This document shows, piece by piece, positions 7,381 through 15,667 of a stretch of DNA of 31,548 nucleotides (position 1 is the first letter of the stretch; each line of letters begins with the position of its first letter). Source of the stretch: Bacillota bacterium (lineage in GTDB: Bacteria; Bacillota; Clostridia; Lachnospirales; Lachnospiraceae); contig JAEZGY010000003.1 in assembly GCA_023416695.1 (NCBI GenBank), positions 1 to 31,548 on the forward strand, given 5' to 3'. The position numbers and the translations under genes are program-made. The notes below the pieces were generated by a model. The model was not told the DNA's origin. It made no database searches and was given only the letters and a program-made list of their open reading frames with translations.

Positions 7381-8607
7381 TTGAATACAGATGTTTTAAT
7401 AGTAGGTGGTGGAGCCTCAGGGATGGTAGCAGGGATTGTAGCTGCAAGAAGAGGTAAATCTGTCCTACTGATAGAAAAGAAAGAAAAGCTAGGGAAGAAG
7501 ATTCTGGCCACAGGAAATGGGAAGTGTAACTTTTCTAATACTTATTATGACGAAACAGTTTACCGTACCGATACAAAAGCTATCATTGCTCCTATTCTAA
7601 AACAATTTTCTGTAGAGGACACCATAGCTTTTTTTAGAGAATTAGGAATTGAGCCAAAAGAGAAAAACGGATATTTATATCCTGCTTCCATGCAGGCTGC
7701 TGCAATAGTAGAAGTCCTTATCATAGAGTTAAATAGACTAAAAGTAAAAATTCAGCTAGAAGAAAGTGTAGTAAGCATTCATAATAAGGGATCAAATTAT
7801 GTGATTAAAACAGATAAGGCTTCCTACCAGGCGAAAACAGTGATTCTAGCTACTGGAGGTAAAGCCTCAAGTAAGCTTGGTTCTGATGGAAGTGGGTATG
7901 AATTAGCGAAAAAATTAGGCCATACTATAGTCCCAGTAACAGAAGCCCTTGTGGCACTTCGTTCTCCACTAAAGCTCTTTAAGCAAATAGCGGGAATTAG
8001 GTGTAATGCTAGAGTATCAGTAGTGATTAATGGTAAGAATGATGTAAGTGAGGTTGGAGAATTACAGCTCACTGATTATGGAATCTCTGGGATTCCAGTA
8101 TTTCAAGTAAGTAGGTATGTTACTAGAGCGCTAGTTGAAGGTAAGCCAGTGGATGTAATGCTAGATTTTTTGCCTGATATGACAACGGAGGATACCTTAC
8201 AACTTTTAATGAATCGTCTTAAGTCTCGTCCCCAAAAGTCAGCCAAGGAATTCCTGATTGGCTTATTTCCTTATAAATTAGCATTTCTTTTTATTAAGGA
8301 AGCAGGAATTAAGGAAGATGAAATGGTTGGTCAAATTTATAGACATAAATTAGATGCACTTGTTAAGCTAATAAAAAGCTTTCGTGTTCCTATAAAAGGC
8401 GCCAATGGCTTTGAGCAGGCACAGGTTTGTGCTGGTGGTGTAAGTGCAGGAGAGGTGAATAAAACTACGCTTGAGAGCCTCCTAGTAAAGGGCCTTTACA
8501 TGACTGGAGAGTTATTAGACGTGGAGGGAACCTGTGGAGGTTATAATCTTCAATGGGCTTGGTCTTCGGGATATGTAGCAGGACAACACTGCTTAGAAAG
8601 GAATTGA
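7381..8607 (+). CDS. HI0933/BaiN-type flavoprotein
   Basis: A 408-residue FAD-dependent oxidoreductase of the HI0933/YhiN/BaiN family (TIGR00275). BaiN-type members have been linked to reduction of unsaturated bile-acid intermediates, but most members have no proven substrate. The N-terminal Rossmann motif is VLIVGGGASGMVAGIVAARR, followed by KLGKKILATGNGKCNFSN, a family hallmark. The C-terminus has CAGGVSAGEVNKTTLES and DVEGTCGGYNLQWAWSSGY, which close the FAD site. Translation probably starts at TTG (7381), since AGGAGG lies at the proper distance and the FAD motif starts at residue 6. The next gene, also a flavoprotein, begins one base after the stop. Confidence 0.9.
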   Translation: MNTDVLIVGGGASGMVAGIVAARRGKSVLLIEKKEKLGKKILATGNGKCNFSNTYYDETVYRTDTKAIIAPILKQFSVEDTIAFFRELGIEPKEKNGYLYPASMQAAAIVEVLIIELNRLKVKIQLEESVVSIHNKGSNYVIKTDKASYQAKTVILATGGKASSKLGSDGSGYELAKKLGHTIVPVTEALVALRSPLKLFKQIAGIRCNARVSVVINGKNDVSEVGELQLTDYGISGIPVFQVSRYVTRALVEGKPVDVMLDFLPDMTTEDTLQLLMNRLKSRPQKSAKEFLIGLFPYKLAFLFIKEAGIKEDEMVGQIYRHKLDALVKLIKSFRVPIKGANGFEQAQVCAGGVSAGEVNKTTLESLLVKGLYMTGELLDVEGTCGGYNLQWAWSSGYVAGQHCLERN

Positions 8608-8608
8608 C

Positions 8609-10207
8609 ATGATACGAATTACACAGTTAAAGGTTAGCATAGATAAGATCAAAGAGGGTAAGGAGCTTGGGCAGCTAAGGAAAGAGGTTGCCAAGGTTTT
8701 TAGAATGGATGAAAGCAAGGTTTTAAAGCTTGCCATTCGTAAAAAATCCATCGATGCCAGAAAGAAGTATGAGATAAAATACATCTATACGGTTGATGTA
8801 TCACTTCCAAAAGAAGATGCCATTCTTAAGCGAAACCGTAATCAAAATATAACACTGGCAAAGGAGGAAGGCTATAGCTTTACTCCATCAGGTCAGCTTC
8901 CCCTAAAGTATCGCCCTGTAGTAGTTGGCACAGGCCCTGCTGGTCTTTTTTGCGCCTATATGCTTGCTAAGGAAGGTTATAAGCCCATTGTTCTAGAGAG
9001 AGGGGCAGATGTAGATACAAGAGTTTCAGACGTTAATGAGTATTGGGAAACAAGACGGTTAAAGCCAGAATCCAATGTTCAGTTTGGCGAAGGTGGGGCA
9101 GGAACCTTCTCAGACGGGAAGCTTAATACTGTAGTAAAGGACGCTTCTGGTCGAAATATGTTAGTATATAAGACATTTGTTGAGCATGGGGCACCTGAGG
9201 AAATTCTATATTTAAATAAACCACACATTGGAACAGATCGTCTACGTGATGTTGTACGTTCTATGAGAAAACAAATTATTGCTTGGGGTGGAGAAGTTCA
9301 TTTTAATAGTAAGATGACAGATTTGATTATAGAGAATAACTCCTTAAAAGCAGTTGTAGTCAATGATAAAAAACGAATTGATTGCAATCTATGTGTACTT
9401 GCTTTGGGGCATAGTGCTAGAGACAGTTTTGAGATGATGTTTAAAAGAAAACTTCCAATGGAGCAAAAGAATTTTGCCATTGGTCTTCGTATTGAACACC
9501 CACAGGAGATTATTAATCAAAGTCAGTATGGAGATGCCTATAACAAGCTACCTGCTGCGGATTATAAGTTGACTTATCATACGTCTAACAATAGAAGTAT
9601 TTATTCCTTCTGTATGTGTCCTGGTGGGTTTGTAGTAGACTCATCCTCAGAAGAAGGCCATATGGTTGTAAATGGAATGAGTAATTATAAGAGAGATGCT
9701 TATAATGCCAACTCTGCTATGGTAGTAAATGTTACTAAGGAGGATTTTGATGGGGATTCACCTTTAGCTGGTATGTATTTTCAGCGAAAGTTTGAGAAGG
9801 CGGCATATGAGCTGGGTAAAGGTTTTGTACCAATACAGAGATTTGGAGATTTTAAAACTGGTGAAGTCACTAAAGAGTTCGGGAAGGTAAATCCTAACAT
9901 AAAAGGAGAGTATACTTTTGCAAATCTTCGTGAATGTGTGCCGAATTATGTTGCAGAAGCTATTGTAGAAGGTGTAGAATATTTTGAAAGTAAAATTAAA
10001 GGGTTTGGTAATGAAGATGCGATTCTCTCTGGTGTGGAGACAAGAACCTCATCTCCTATCAGAATACTAAGGAATGAAGTATTTGAGAGCACCGTTTCAG
10101 GTATTTATCCATGTGGAGAAGGAGCAGGGTATGCTGGTGGAATAACCTCTGCTGCCATGGATGGGATTAAGGTATTTGAAGCAATTGCCAACCGATATTC
10201 AAAATAA
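8609..10207 (+). CDS. Uncharacterised FAD-dependent dehydrogenase (COG2509 type)
   Basis: A 532-residue FAD protein of the COG2509 type. Its first 90 residues form a small domain rich in Lys/Glu that precedes the Rossmann motif VVVGTGPAGLFCAYMLAKEG at about 104-123. The next hallmark is NVQFGEGGAGTFSDGKLNT, at about 156-174, followed by HIGTDRLRDVVRSMRKQI. The C-terminal FAD-closing region reads GIYPCGEGAGYAGGITSAAM. No substrate is known for the family. The gene starts one base after the HI0933-type flavoprotein gene, so the two are translationally coupled. The two proteins share only the FAD-binding framework, and their pairing suggests sequential or partner redox steps (inference). Confidence 0.87.
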   Translation: MIRITQLKVSIDKIKEGKELGQLRKEVAKVFRMDESKVLKLAIRKKSIDARKKYEIKYIYTVDVSLPKEDAILKRNRNQNITLAKEEGYSFTPSGQLPLKYRPVVVGTGPAGLFCAYMLAKEGYKPIVLERGADVDTRVSDVNEYWETRRLKPESNVQFGEGGAGTFSDGKLNTVVKDASGRNMLVYKTFVEHGAPEEILYLNKPHIGTDRLRDVVRSMRKQIIAWGGEVHFNSKMTDLIIENNSLKAVVVNDKKRIDCNLCVLALGHSARDSFEMMFKRKLPMEQKNFAIGLRIEHPQEIINQSQYGDAYNKLPAADYKLTYHTSNNRSIYSFCMCPGGFVVDSSSEEGHMVVNGMSNYKRDAYNANSAMVVNVTKEDFDGDSPLAGMYFQRKFEKAAYELGKGFVPIQRFGDFKTGEVTKEFGKVNPNIKGEYTFANLRECVPNYVAEAIVEGVEYFESKIKGFGNEDAILSGVETRTSSPIRILRNEVFESTVSGIYPCGEGAGYAGGITSAAMDGIKVFEAIANRYSK

Positions 10208-10243
10208 TAAGTATAGAGTATCAATCAAAGTTTGGGGGATAAT

Positions 10244-11104
10244 ATGAATTACAGAGAAGCATTAAAGGATAAAAAGAGGATTGTAGTAAAAATTGGATCA
10301 TCTACTATAACGCATTCCGAGACCGGTCAAATCAATTTGAGAACAATGGAAAGGTTAATCAGAGTGCTAACAGATTTACGTAATGCAGGAAAAGAAGTTG
10401 TTTTAGTTTCTTCTGGAGCTATTGCAGTAGGAAGAAAAGCCTTAGGTCTGAAAGAGAAGCCAACGGAGACTAGCGTTAGGCAGGCTTGTGCCGCTGTGGG
10501 ACAGGCTCGATTAATGATGGTTTATCAAAAAATATTTGCTGAATACAACCAGACTTGTGCACAGGTTTTGATGACAAAATACACCATGATCAATGATATT
10601 AGTCGTACCAATGCTCAGAATACCTTTAGAGAGCTTCTTGAGATGGGTGTTATCCCTATTGTAAATGAAAATGATACCGTATCCACGGATGAGTTACAAT
10701 ACAATAACTTTGGAGATAATGATACCCTTTCTGCTATTGTAGCAGCTTTAATAGGTGCGGATTTATTGATCCTTATGTCAGACATCGATGGATTATATAC
10801 AGATGACCCACATAGCAATCCAGAAGCTAAGTTTATCAGTGTAGTAGAACGATTGGATGCCAAACTTATGGATATGGGAAAAGGAGCTGTGAGTGGAGTA
10901 GGAACTGGAGGTATGGCTACTAAGTTAAGTGCAGCTAAAATTGCTACTACGTCAGGAGCCGACATGGTCATAGCCAATGGAGCAGATATTGACAGTATTT
11001 TAGATATCGTCCAAGGAGAAGAGATTGGTACAATATTTTTAGCCCATGGGCAAGATGACTTTAATTTATTGGATTATATCAAAACAGAGCAGTATTCAAA
11101 ATAA
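10244..11104 (+). CDS. proB: Glutamate 5-kinase, short form without PUA domain
   Basis: A 286-residue glutamate 5-kinase, which phosphorylates L-glutamate in the first step of proline synthesis. The amino-acid kinase fold begins with RIVVKIGSSTIT (12-23). VLVSSGAIAVGRKALG, VNENDTVSTDELQYNNFGDNDTLSA and the substrate/ATP region MSDIDGLYTDDPHSNP follow, and KGAVSGVGTGGMATKLSAA is the late kinase motif. The protein ends directly after the kinase domain, so the C-terminal PUA domain of the 367-residue E. coli enzyme is absent, as in some other bacteria. A TTG at 10232 is in frame, but GGGGGAT then falls inside the gene, so I choose the ATG at 10244. proA, often next door, is not in this window. 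Confidence 0.93.
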   Translation: MNYREALKDKKRIVVKIGSSTITHSETGQINLRTMERLIRVLTDLRNAGKEVVLVSSGAIAVGRKALGLKEKPTETSVRQACAAVGQARLMMVYQKIFAEYNQTCAQVLMTKYTMINDISRTNAQNTFRELLEMGVIPIVNENDTVSTDELQYNNFGDNDTLSAIVAALIGADLLILMSDIDGLYTDDPHSNPEAKFISVVERLDAKLMDMGKGAVSGVGTGGMATKLSAAKIATTSGADMVIANGADIDSILDIVQGEEIGTIFLAHGQDDFNLLDYIKTEQYSK

Positions 11105-11127
11105 TGTTTTAGATTGAAAGGATTTTT

Positions 11128-11361
11128 ATGGATAATACAACAATTGCTAGAATTAATGAACTATATAAAAAGAGTAAAGCAGAGGGTCTTACAGAGGAAG
11201 AGAAGAAGGAGCAAAAACAGCTTCGTCAACAATACATTCAGACAATCCGTGGTAATTTAAGAGGTCAACTAGATAATATCTCTATCTTAAATCCAGATGG
11301 GTCTGTTACGGAATTAAAGAAGGTTGGAGAACGCAATATAGATAACAACAAGTCTAACTAG
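11128..11361 (+). CDS. DUF896 (YnzC-like) small protein
   Basis: A 77-residue protein of the DUF896/UPF0291 family, small helical-hairpin proteins of unknown role. The family pattern is clear: ARINELYKKSKAEGLTEEEKKEQ, then LRQQYIQTIRGNLRGQLDNI. The C-terminal third is polar and likely flexible. A modest ribosome binding site (GAAAGGA) precedes the ATG. It lies 23 bases after proB and 28 before the cyclo-ligase gene, inside the same apparent operon. Nothing in the sequence indicates a link to proline or folate metabolism beyond position. Confidence 0.9.
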   Translation: MDNTTIARINELYKKSKAEGLTEEEKKEQKQLRQQYIQTIRGNLRGQLDNISILNPDGSVTELKKVGERNIDNNKSN

Positions 11362-11389
11362 GATGCGGATGGTCTAAGGAGGATTACGA

Positions 11390-11977
11390 ATGACAAAAAA
11401 TGATATTCGTAAAAGTATGAAAGAAAAGAGGAGAAGTCTCACGGAGACTGAAATGGAATTAGCCTCTAAAGAAGTTTTTCGTCATCTAGTGACCTTTGAG
11501 CCATATAGAGATGCAGATACCATCTACTGTTATGCTTCTTATAATAAAGAATTACCAACAACTAAAATCATAAAAGAAGCCCTTAATTCGGGTAAAAAAG
11601 TGGCTTTACCGAAAGTTGAGGAAGATAATATAGAGTTCTATTTAATTACGGATTACTCTCAGGTAATTACTGGATATCAGGGGATACCAGAGCCGGTCGC
11701 TACTAAGAAAGCAATTCCTTCTATAGACAAGCCTTCCCTTATGCTACTTCCAGGTCTTGCTTTTACTAAAAGAGGAGAGCGTTTAGGCTATGGAGGAGGG
11801 TTCTATGATCGATACCTTGCATTATTTCGCTTTGGTGCTTTTATCACCTGTGGCATAGGTTATGATTTTCAAGTGGTTAAGACACTTCCAGTGGATGAGA
11901 GAGATGTGACTATTGATTATGTTATCACACCAAAAGATATGATTTGGTGTAGCACTCAGGAACGGGTAATGATATAA
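11390..11977 (+). CDS. 5-formyltetrahydrofolate cyclo-ligase
   Basis: A 195-residue 5-formyltetrahydrofolate cyclo-ligase, which uses ATP to convert 5-formyl-THF to 5,10-methenyl-THF and so returns this storage or inhibitory folate to one-carbon metabolism. The ATP/folate motif is GERLGYGGGFYDRYL (129-143), preceded by LLPGLAFTKRG. The N-terminal basic helix KNDIRKSMKEKRRSLTE and the internal KKVALPKVEEDNIEFY are typical. AAGGAGG lies close upstream. It is the last gene before a strong terminator and so the end of the unit that begins at the promoter at 7320. Confidence 0.93.
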   Translation: MTKNDIRKSMKEKRRSLTETEMELASKEVFRHLVTFEPYRDADTIYCYASYNKELPTTKIIKEALNSGKKVALPKVEEDNIEFYLITDYSQVITGYQGIPEPVATKKAIPSIDKPSLMLLPGLAFTKRGERLGYGGGFYDRYLALFRFGAFITCGIGYDFQVVKTLPVDERDVTIDYVITPKDMIWCSTQERVMI

Positions 11978-11995
11978 ATAATAAATTAGTAAAAG

Positions 11996-12028
11996 AGCTG
12001 TAACAAACATAAGGTTACAGCTTTTTTG
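11996..12028 (+). terminator. Intrinsic terminator after the cyclo-ligase gene
   Basis: AGCTGTAAC pairs perfectly with GTTACAGCT around a nine-base loop and is followed by TTTTTTG. Confidence 0.92.
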
Positions 12029-12045
12029 TTATAAAACCTGTATGG

Positions 12046-12056
12046 TACAATATAAT
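12046..12056 (+). promoter_or_regulatory. Possible extended -10 element for the M14 peptidase gene
   Basis: TG-G-TACAAT (TACAAT at 12046-12051) runs into an overlapping TATAAT (12051-12056), 18 bases before the GTG. No good -35 element is seen at 17 bases, so this would be an extended -10 promoter at best. Confidence 0.35.
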
Positions 12057-12073
12057 ATAACAAAAGGAAGTGG

Positions 12074-12991
12074 GTGATATTAGTGAGATTGATACCCCTA
12101 AACAAACCATATTATTATAATCATCTGATTAAGGATGCTTCTTTACTTAGCATTGCTTATCCAGACTTTATACAGGTGGAAACCATAGGAAGGACAGTTT
12201 CAAATCGAAGTATTATCATGTTAAAGGTTGGGAAAGGGAAACGAGGAATTCTACTTAGTGCCGGTGTACATGGAAGGGAGTCTATAAACTCTGTAGCACT
12301 AATGAGAATGCTTGAGGAATATGCGCATATTTATACGAATCCTACAGATGGAGAAGTGATGAGAAGGAGATGGAATATTAATCTTCAAGAATTCTTTGAG
12401 GAGTTTACTTTATACACAATTCCATTAGTAAATCCAGATGGGTATATGATTGCTCTACAGGGGTTTCATATTATTCATAATGAGGAAGAAAGAACGATTG
12501 CTCAAAGTCTTAATATACCGTATCAAGAATGGAAGAACAATCAATGTAGTATTGATATTAATCGAAATTTTCCATCCTCTACCTGGAAATCTAAATTTGA
12601 TGGTGATGCCCCCGGCTCTGAACTAGAAACCAAGGCCTTAATGAAAATTATGAAGGAAGTGAAAACAGAGGCTTATATTGATTATCACTCTAGAGGGAAT
12701 GAAATTTATTATTATCGTAGTCAGATGTCAAAAGAATATAACAATAGACAGCTTACTTTAGCAAAGACCTTATCCCTTGTGACTGGATATAAACTGGTAC
12801 AACCTGAACGTGAAATTGAGGTAGGGGATACGGGAGGTAATACCGTACATTACTATTCAGAGCAAACAAAAATGCCATCTTTCACTATAGAGACGGTGCC
12901 AGAGGAAGAGCACTTTCCTCTGTCCTTGCAATTTCAACGAACGGTTTACTGTCAGCTATTGTATACCCCATTTGTAGTGGTTACCTTATAA
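12074..12991 (+). CDS. M14-family zinc carboxypeptidase, cytoplasmic
   Basis: A 305-residue M14 zinc peptidase resembling the gamma-D-glutamyl-diamino acid peptidases (MpaA/endopeptidase I type) that trim cell-wall peptides. The zinc ligands are visible: HGRE gives H66 and E69, and YIDYHSRG gives H205. DINRNFP (161-167) carries the substrate-carboxylate arginine of the family. TIET near 271-274 places the catalytic glutamate at E273. There is no signal peptide or membrane segment, so it should act in the cytoplasm, perhaps on imported muropeptides (inference). The start is uncertain: GTG at 12074 is close to AGGAAG (four bases), while GTG at 12083 would be further away (13 bases). The gene is flanked by a terminator and by the miaB promoter, so it is probably a single-gene unit. 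Confidence 0.85.
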   Translation: MILVRLIPLNKPYYYNHLIKDASLLSIAYPDFIQVETIGRTVSNRSIIMLKVGKGKRGILLSAGVHGRESINSVALMRMLEEYAHIYTNPTDGEVMRRRWNINLQEFFEEFTLYTIPLVNPDGYMIALQGFHIIHNEEERTIAQSLNIPYQEWKNNQCSIDINRNFPSSTWKSKFDGDAPGSELETKALMKIMKEVKTEAYIDYHSRGNEIYYYRSQMSKEYNNRQLTLAKTLSLVTGYKLVQPEREIEVGDTGGNTVHYYSEQTKMPSFTIETVPEEEHFPLSLQFQRTVYCQLLYTPFVVVTL

Positions 12992-13032
12992 GTACATAAA
13001 CTATGGGTTTCGGCATTTCCATACATTTAAAC

Positions 13033-13061
13033 TTGAACTTTTATAGGTAAAACTATATAAT
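13033..13061 (+). promoter_or_regulatory. Sigma-A promoter for miaB
   Basis: TTGAAC (13033-13038) and a perfect TATAAT (13056-13061) are spaced 17 bases, 30 bases before the miaB start. Confidence 0.8.
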
Positions 13062-13091
13062 ACTAGGAGATAATAGGGAAAGGAAATAGTT

Positions 13092-14513
13092 ATGAGTAGA
13101 ACTGAGTACAATACGGATGCAAGCGAAACTGCTAGACAGCTTCAGTTTATACAACTTGCAAAAGAAAAACTAAATGAACTGAAGAATAAATTAGAGCGTC
13201 CTTTAACTGCATGTATCGTAACATTTGGTTGCCAGATGAATGCCAAGGATTCTGAAAAGATTGCTGGTATTCTAGAGAAAATTGGCTATCAGCTAGTGGA
13301 AACGGAACATGCAGATTTTGTTATTTATAATACCTGCACTGTTCGAGAGAATGCAAATTTAAAGGTATATGGACATCTCGGACATTTGAATAAATTAAAA
13401 CAAAAGAATCCTAATATGATCATTGCTCTATGTGGATGTATGATGCAGGAGGATACGGTTGTAGAGAAAATTCAAAAAAGTTATCGTTTTGTAGATATTA
13501 TTTTTGGAACCCATAATATCTTTAAATTAGCGGAATTAATCCTTACCAGATTAGAATCTGACCGCATGGTAGTAGATATTTGGAAGGAAGCTACGGAGAT
13601 TGTGGAGGATTTACCAAGTGAGAGAAAATATTCTTTTAAAGCTGGTGTAAACATTATGTATGGGTGCAATAATTTTTGTACCTATTGCATCGTACCATAT
13701 GTAAGAGGTAGGGAGAGAAGCCGACAACCAGAGGACATTATTAAAGAAATAAAAGACCTTGTGGCAGACGGTGTTGTAGAAGTAATGCTTCTTGGCCAAA
13801 ATGTTAACTCCTACGGAAAGACCTTAGAGAATAAGATGACTTTTGCCCAGTTATTACAAGAGATTGAAAAGGTGGAAGGATTAGAGCGAATTCGCTTTAT
13901 GACACCTCATCCAAAGGATTTCTCCGATGAAGTTATTGAGGTGATGAAGAATTCCACAAAAATCTGTCATCATGTTCATCTTCCTGTTCAGTCCGGTAGT
14001 AGTGCAATCCTAAAAAAGATGAACCGTCACTACACTAAGGAAGCATACCTTGCTTTAGTGGATAAAGTAAGGACAGCTATGCCGGATGTAGCCTTAACAA
14101 CTGATATTATTGTCGGTTTCCCAGGAGAAACAGAAGAGGATTTCTTAGATACCTTAGACGTGGTGAGAAAAGCTCGTTATACCAGTTGCTTTAGCTTTAT
14201 CTATAGTAAACGTACAGGTACACCTGCTGCTGTAATGGAGGATCAGATTCCAGAAGAGGTGATTAAAGATCGCTTTGATCGTCTATTAAAAGACGTACAA
14301 AGCATTGCTGCTGAGGAATGTAAGAAGTTTGAGGGACAGGTTATGCCGGTTCTTGTGGAAAGTGTAAATGACCATGAAGAAGGTTATATGACAGGACGTC
14401 TTGTCAATAATCTGTTAGTGCATTTCCCTGGAGATGAGTCTATGATTGGCTCCATTGTAAATGTTCATCTTATAGAAGCAAAGGGCTTTTATTATCTAGG
14501 TGAGAGAGTTTAA
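13092..14513 (+). CDS. miaB: tRNA-2-methylthio-N6-dimethylallyladenosine synthase
   Basis: A 473-residue radical-SAM methylthiotransferase that adds the 2-methylthio group to i6A37 of tRNAs reading UNN codons. The N-terminal UPF0004 domain has the three cysteines of the auxiliary cluster: C47 in FGCQMN, C82 in NTCTVREN and C116 in LCGCMMQ. The radical-SAM cluster is the CxxxCxxC at C192, C196 and C199 (YGCNNFCTYCIVPYVRGRE). A TRAM domain closes the protein (about 410-473, ending IEAKGFYYLGERV). The first 35 residues are an extra charged helix, as in other clostridial MiaB. In many Firmicutes mutS and mutL follow miaB; here an ABC importer operon does. Confidence 0.96.
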   Translation: MSRTEYNTDASETARQLQFIQLAKEKLNELKNKLERPLTACIVTFGCQMNAKDSEKIAGILEKIGYQLVETEHADFVIYNTCTVRENANLKVYGHLGHLNKLKQKNPNMIIALCGCMMQEDTVVEKIQKSYRFVDIIFGTHNIFKLAELILTRLESDRMVVDIWKEATEIVEDLPSERKYSFKAGVNIMYGCNNFCTYCIVPYVRGRERSRQPEDIIKEIKDLVADGVVEVMLLGQNVNSYGKTLENKMTFAQLLQEIEKVEGLERIRFMTPHPKDFSDEVIEVMKNSTKICHHVHLPVQSGSSAILKKMNRHYTKEAYLALVDKVRTAMPDVALTTDIIVGFPGETEEDFLDTLDVVRKARYTSCFSFIYSKRTGTPAAVMEDQIPEEVIKDRFDRLLKDVQSIAAEECKKFEGQVMPVLVESVNDHEEGYMTGRLVNNLLVHFPGDESMIGSIVNVHLIEAKGFYYLGERV

Positions 14514-14548
14514 AAATATAAATAGTAAAGTTTGTGATTAAATCAATA

Positions 14549-14572
14549 CCTTTACCGAGTAATCGGTAAAGG
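14549..14572 (+). promoter_or_regulatory. Perfect 24-base palindrome before the ABC importer operon
   Basis: The arms CCTTTACCGA (14549-14558) and TCGGTAAAGG (14563-14572) are exact inverse complements around GTAA. There is no T run after it on either strand, so it is a poor intrinsic terminator. Its form, with ACCGA/TCGGT half-sites, looks like an operator for a TetR-type repressor. A weak -35-like TTTACC and a -10-like TACATA sit about 17 bases apart across it. As RNA it would be a 10-bp stem with a GUAA (GNRA) tetraloop. Confidence 0.55.
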
Positions 14573-14625
14573 GTTACATAGATAGAGCTAACATTATTTT
14601 AAATAAACAGAAAGAGGATGTCAAA

Positions 14626-15636
14626 ATGAAGAAAAATATAATAGCGTTTTTTCTTGTTATGGTGCTTTCCATATCGTTATGTGCTTGTGGAAAGGGGAGT
14701 ACCAACAACGAAGAGCAAAGTAGTCCTACTACCTTAAAGAAGGATTCAGTTACCTTTAATATACATAGCTTAAAAGGGCCAACTACGATAGGGATTACTA
14801 AGCTGATGTCTGACAATGAGGCTGGAAAGACCAAGGATAACTATGAAGTCACCATGCATGGCACTGCAGATGAGATTGCTGCTGGTATGATTAAAGGTGA
14901 TGTTGATGTTGCCTTAGTTCCTTGTAACCTAGCAAGTGTCTTATATCAAAAGACAAAACAAAGCGTTACTGTTGCAGGGATTAATACGTTGGGAGTTCTG
15001 TATGTCGTAGGAACAAACGATACCATCAAATCTGTTTCGGATTTAAAGGGAAAGACAATCTACGCAACTGGAAAAGGTACTACTCCTGAGTATGTAATGA
15101 ACTATATCTTAACTACCAACGGAATTGACCCTAACAAAGACGTTACAATAGAATATAAGTCAGAGTCCACTGAGGTTGTAGCAATGTTAAATACTTCAGA
15201 GAATGCAATTGCAGTGTTACCTGAACCATATGTCACTACAGCTGCTACGAAAAATAATAAGATTCATGCTGTATTAGACCTTACTAAGGAATGGGATAAG
15301 GTTTCTAATGACGGTTCTAGTATGGTAACAGCGGTAGTGTTAGTGCGAAATGAGTTTTTAGAAAAGAATAGAGATGCGTTCACGACGTTTATGCAAAGCT
15401 ATAAGGAATCTGTAGATTGGGTAAATAAAAACGTAGAGGATGCAGCTGCTTTATGTGAAAAGTATGGAATTGTACCTGCTGCCGTAGCAAAACAAGCAAT
15501 TCCTAAATGTAATATTACCTGTATCACAGGCGAGGAGATGAAGACAAAGGTATCTGGCTATTTGTCCGTCCTTTTTAAAGCTAATCCAGCAAGTATTGGT
15601 GGTTCCCTACCAGAGGATAATTTCTATCTACAATAG
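14626..15636 (+). CDS. ABC importer substrate-binding lipoprotein (SsuA/NMT1-like)
   Basis: A 336-residue lipoprotein that is the extracellular binding component of the ABC importer encoded by the next two genes. The signal peptide IIAFFLVMVLSISLCAC ends in a lipobox with the lipidated cysteine at C21. The mature part is a type-II periplasmic-binding fold of the SsuA/TauA/NMT1 kind: FNIHSLKGPTTIGITKLM, HGTADEIAAGMIKGDVDVALVP, and later SVSDLKGKTIYATGKGTTPEYVMNY. The substrate cannot be read; relatives bind sulfonates, nitrate, bicarbonate or thiamine precursors. No TPP riboswitch or other known riboswitch is visible upstream, which argues against a thiamine role. A good ribosome binding site (AGAGGATG) precedes the ATG. 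Confidence 0.88.
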   Translation: MKKNIIAFFLVMVLSISLCACGKGSTNNEEQSSPTTLKKDSVTFNIHSLKGPTTIGITKLMSDNEAGKTKDNYEVTMHGTADEIAAGMIKGDVDVALVPCNLASVLYQKTKQSVTVAGINTLGVLYVVGTNDTIKSVSDLKGKTIYATGKGTTPEYVMNYILTTNGIDPNKDVTIEYKSESTEVVAMLNTSENAIAVLPEPYVTTAATKNNKIHAVLDLTKEWDKVSNDGSSMVTAVVLVRNEFLEKNRDAFTTFMQSYKESVDWVNKNVEDAAALCEKYGIVPAAVAKQAIPKCNITCITGEEMKTKVSGYLSVLFKANPASIGGSLPEDNFYLQ

Positions 15637-15667
15637 TAGAACCATGTAAAAGGTAAGGGTGATAAAG

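Noticed and set aside
10615..10977. A 120-codon minus-strand open frame
   Set aside because: It is antisense to the conserved kinase domain of proB, with no family resemblance and no start signal.
14514..14625. TPP or other riboswitch before the ABC importer
   Set aside because: None of the conserved THI-box sequences is present; the only structure is the short palindrome.
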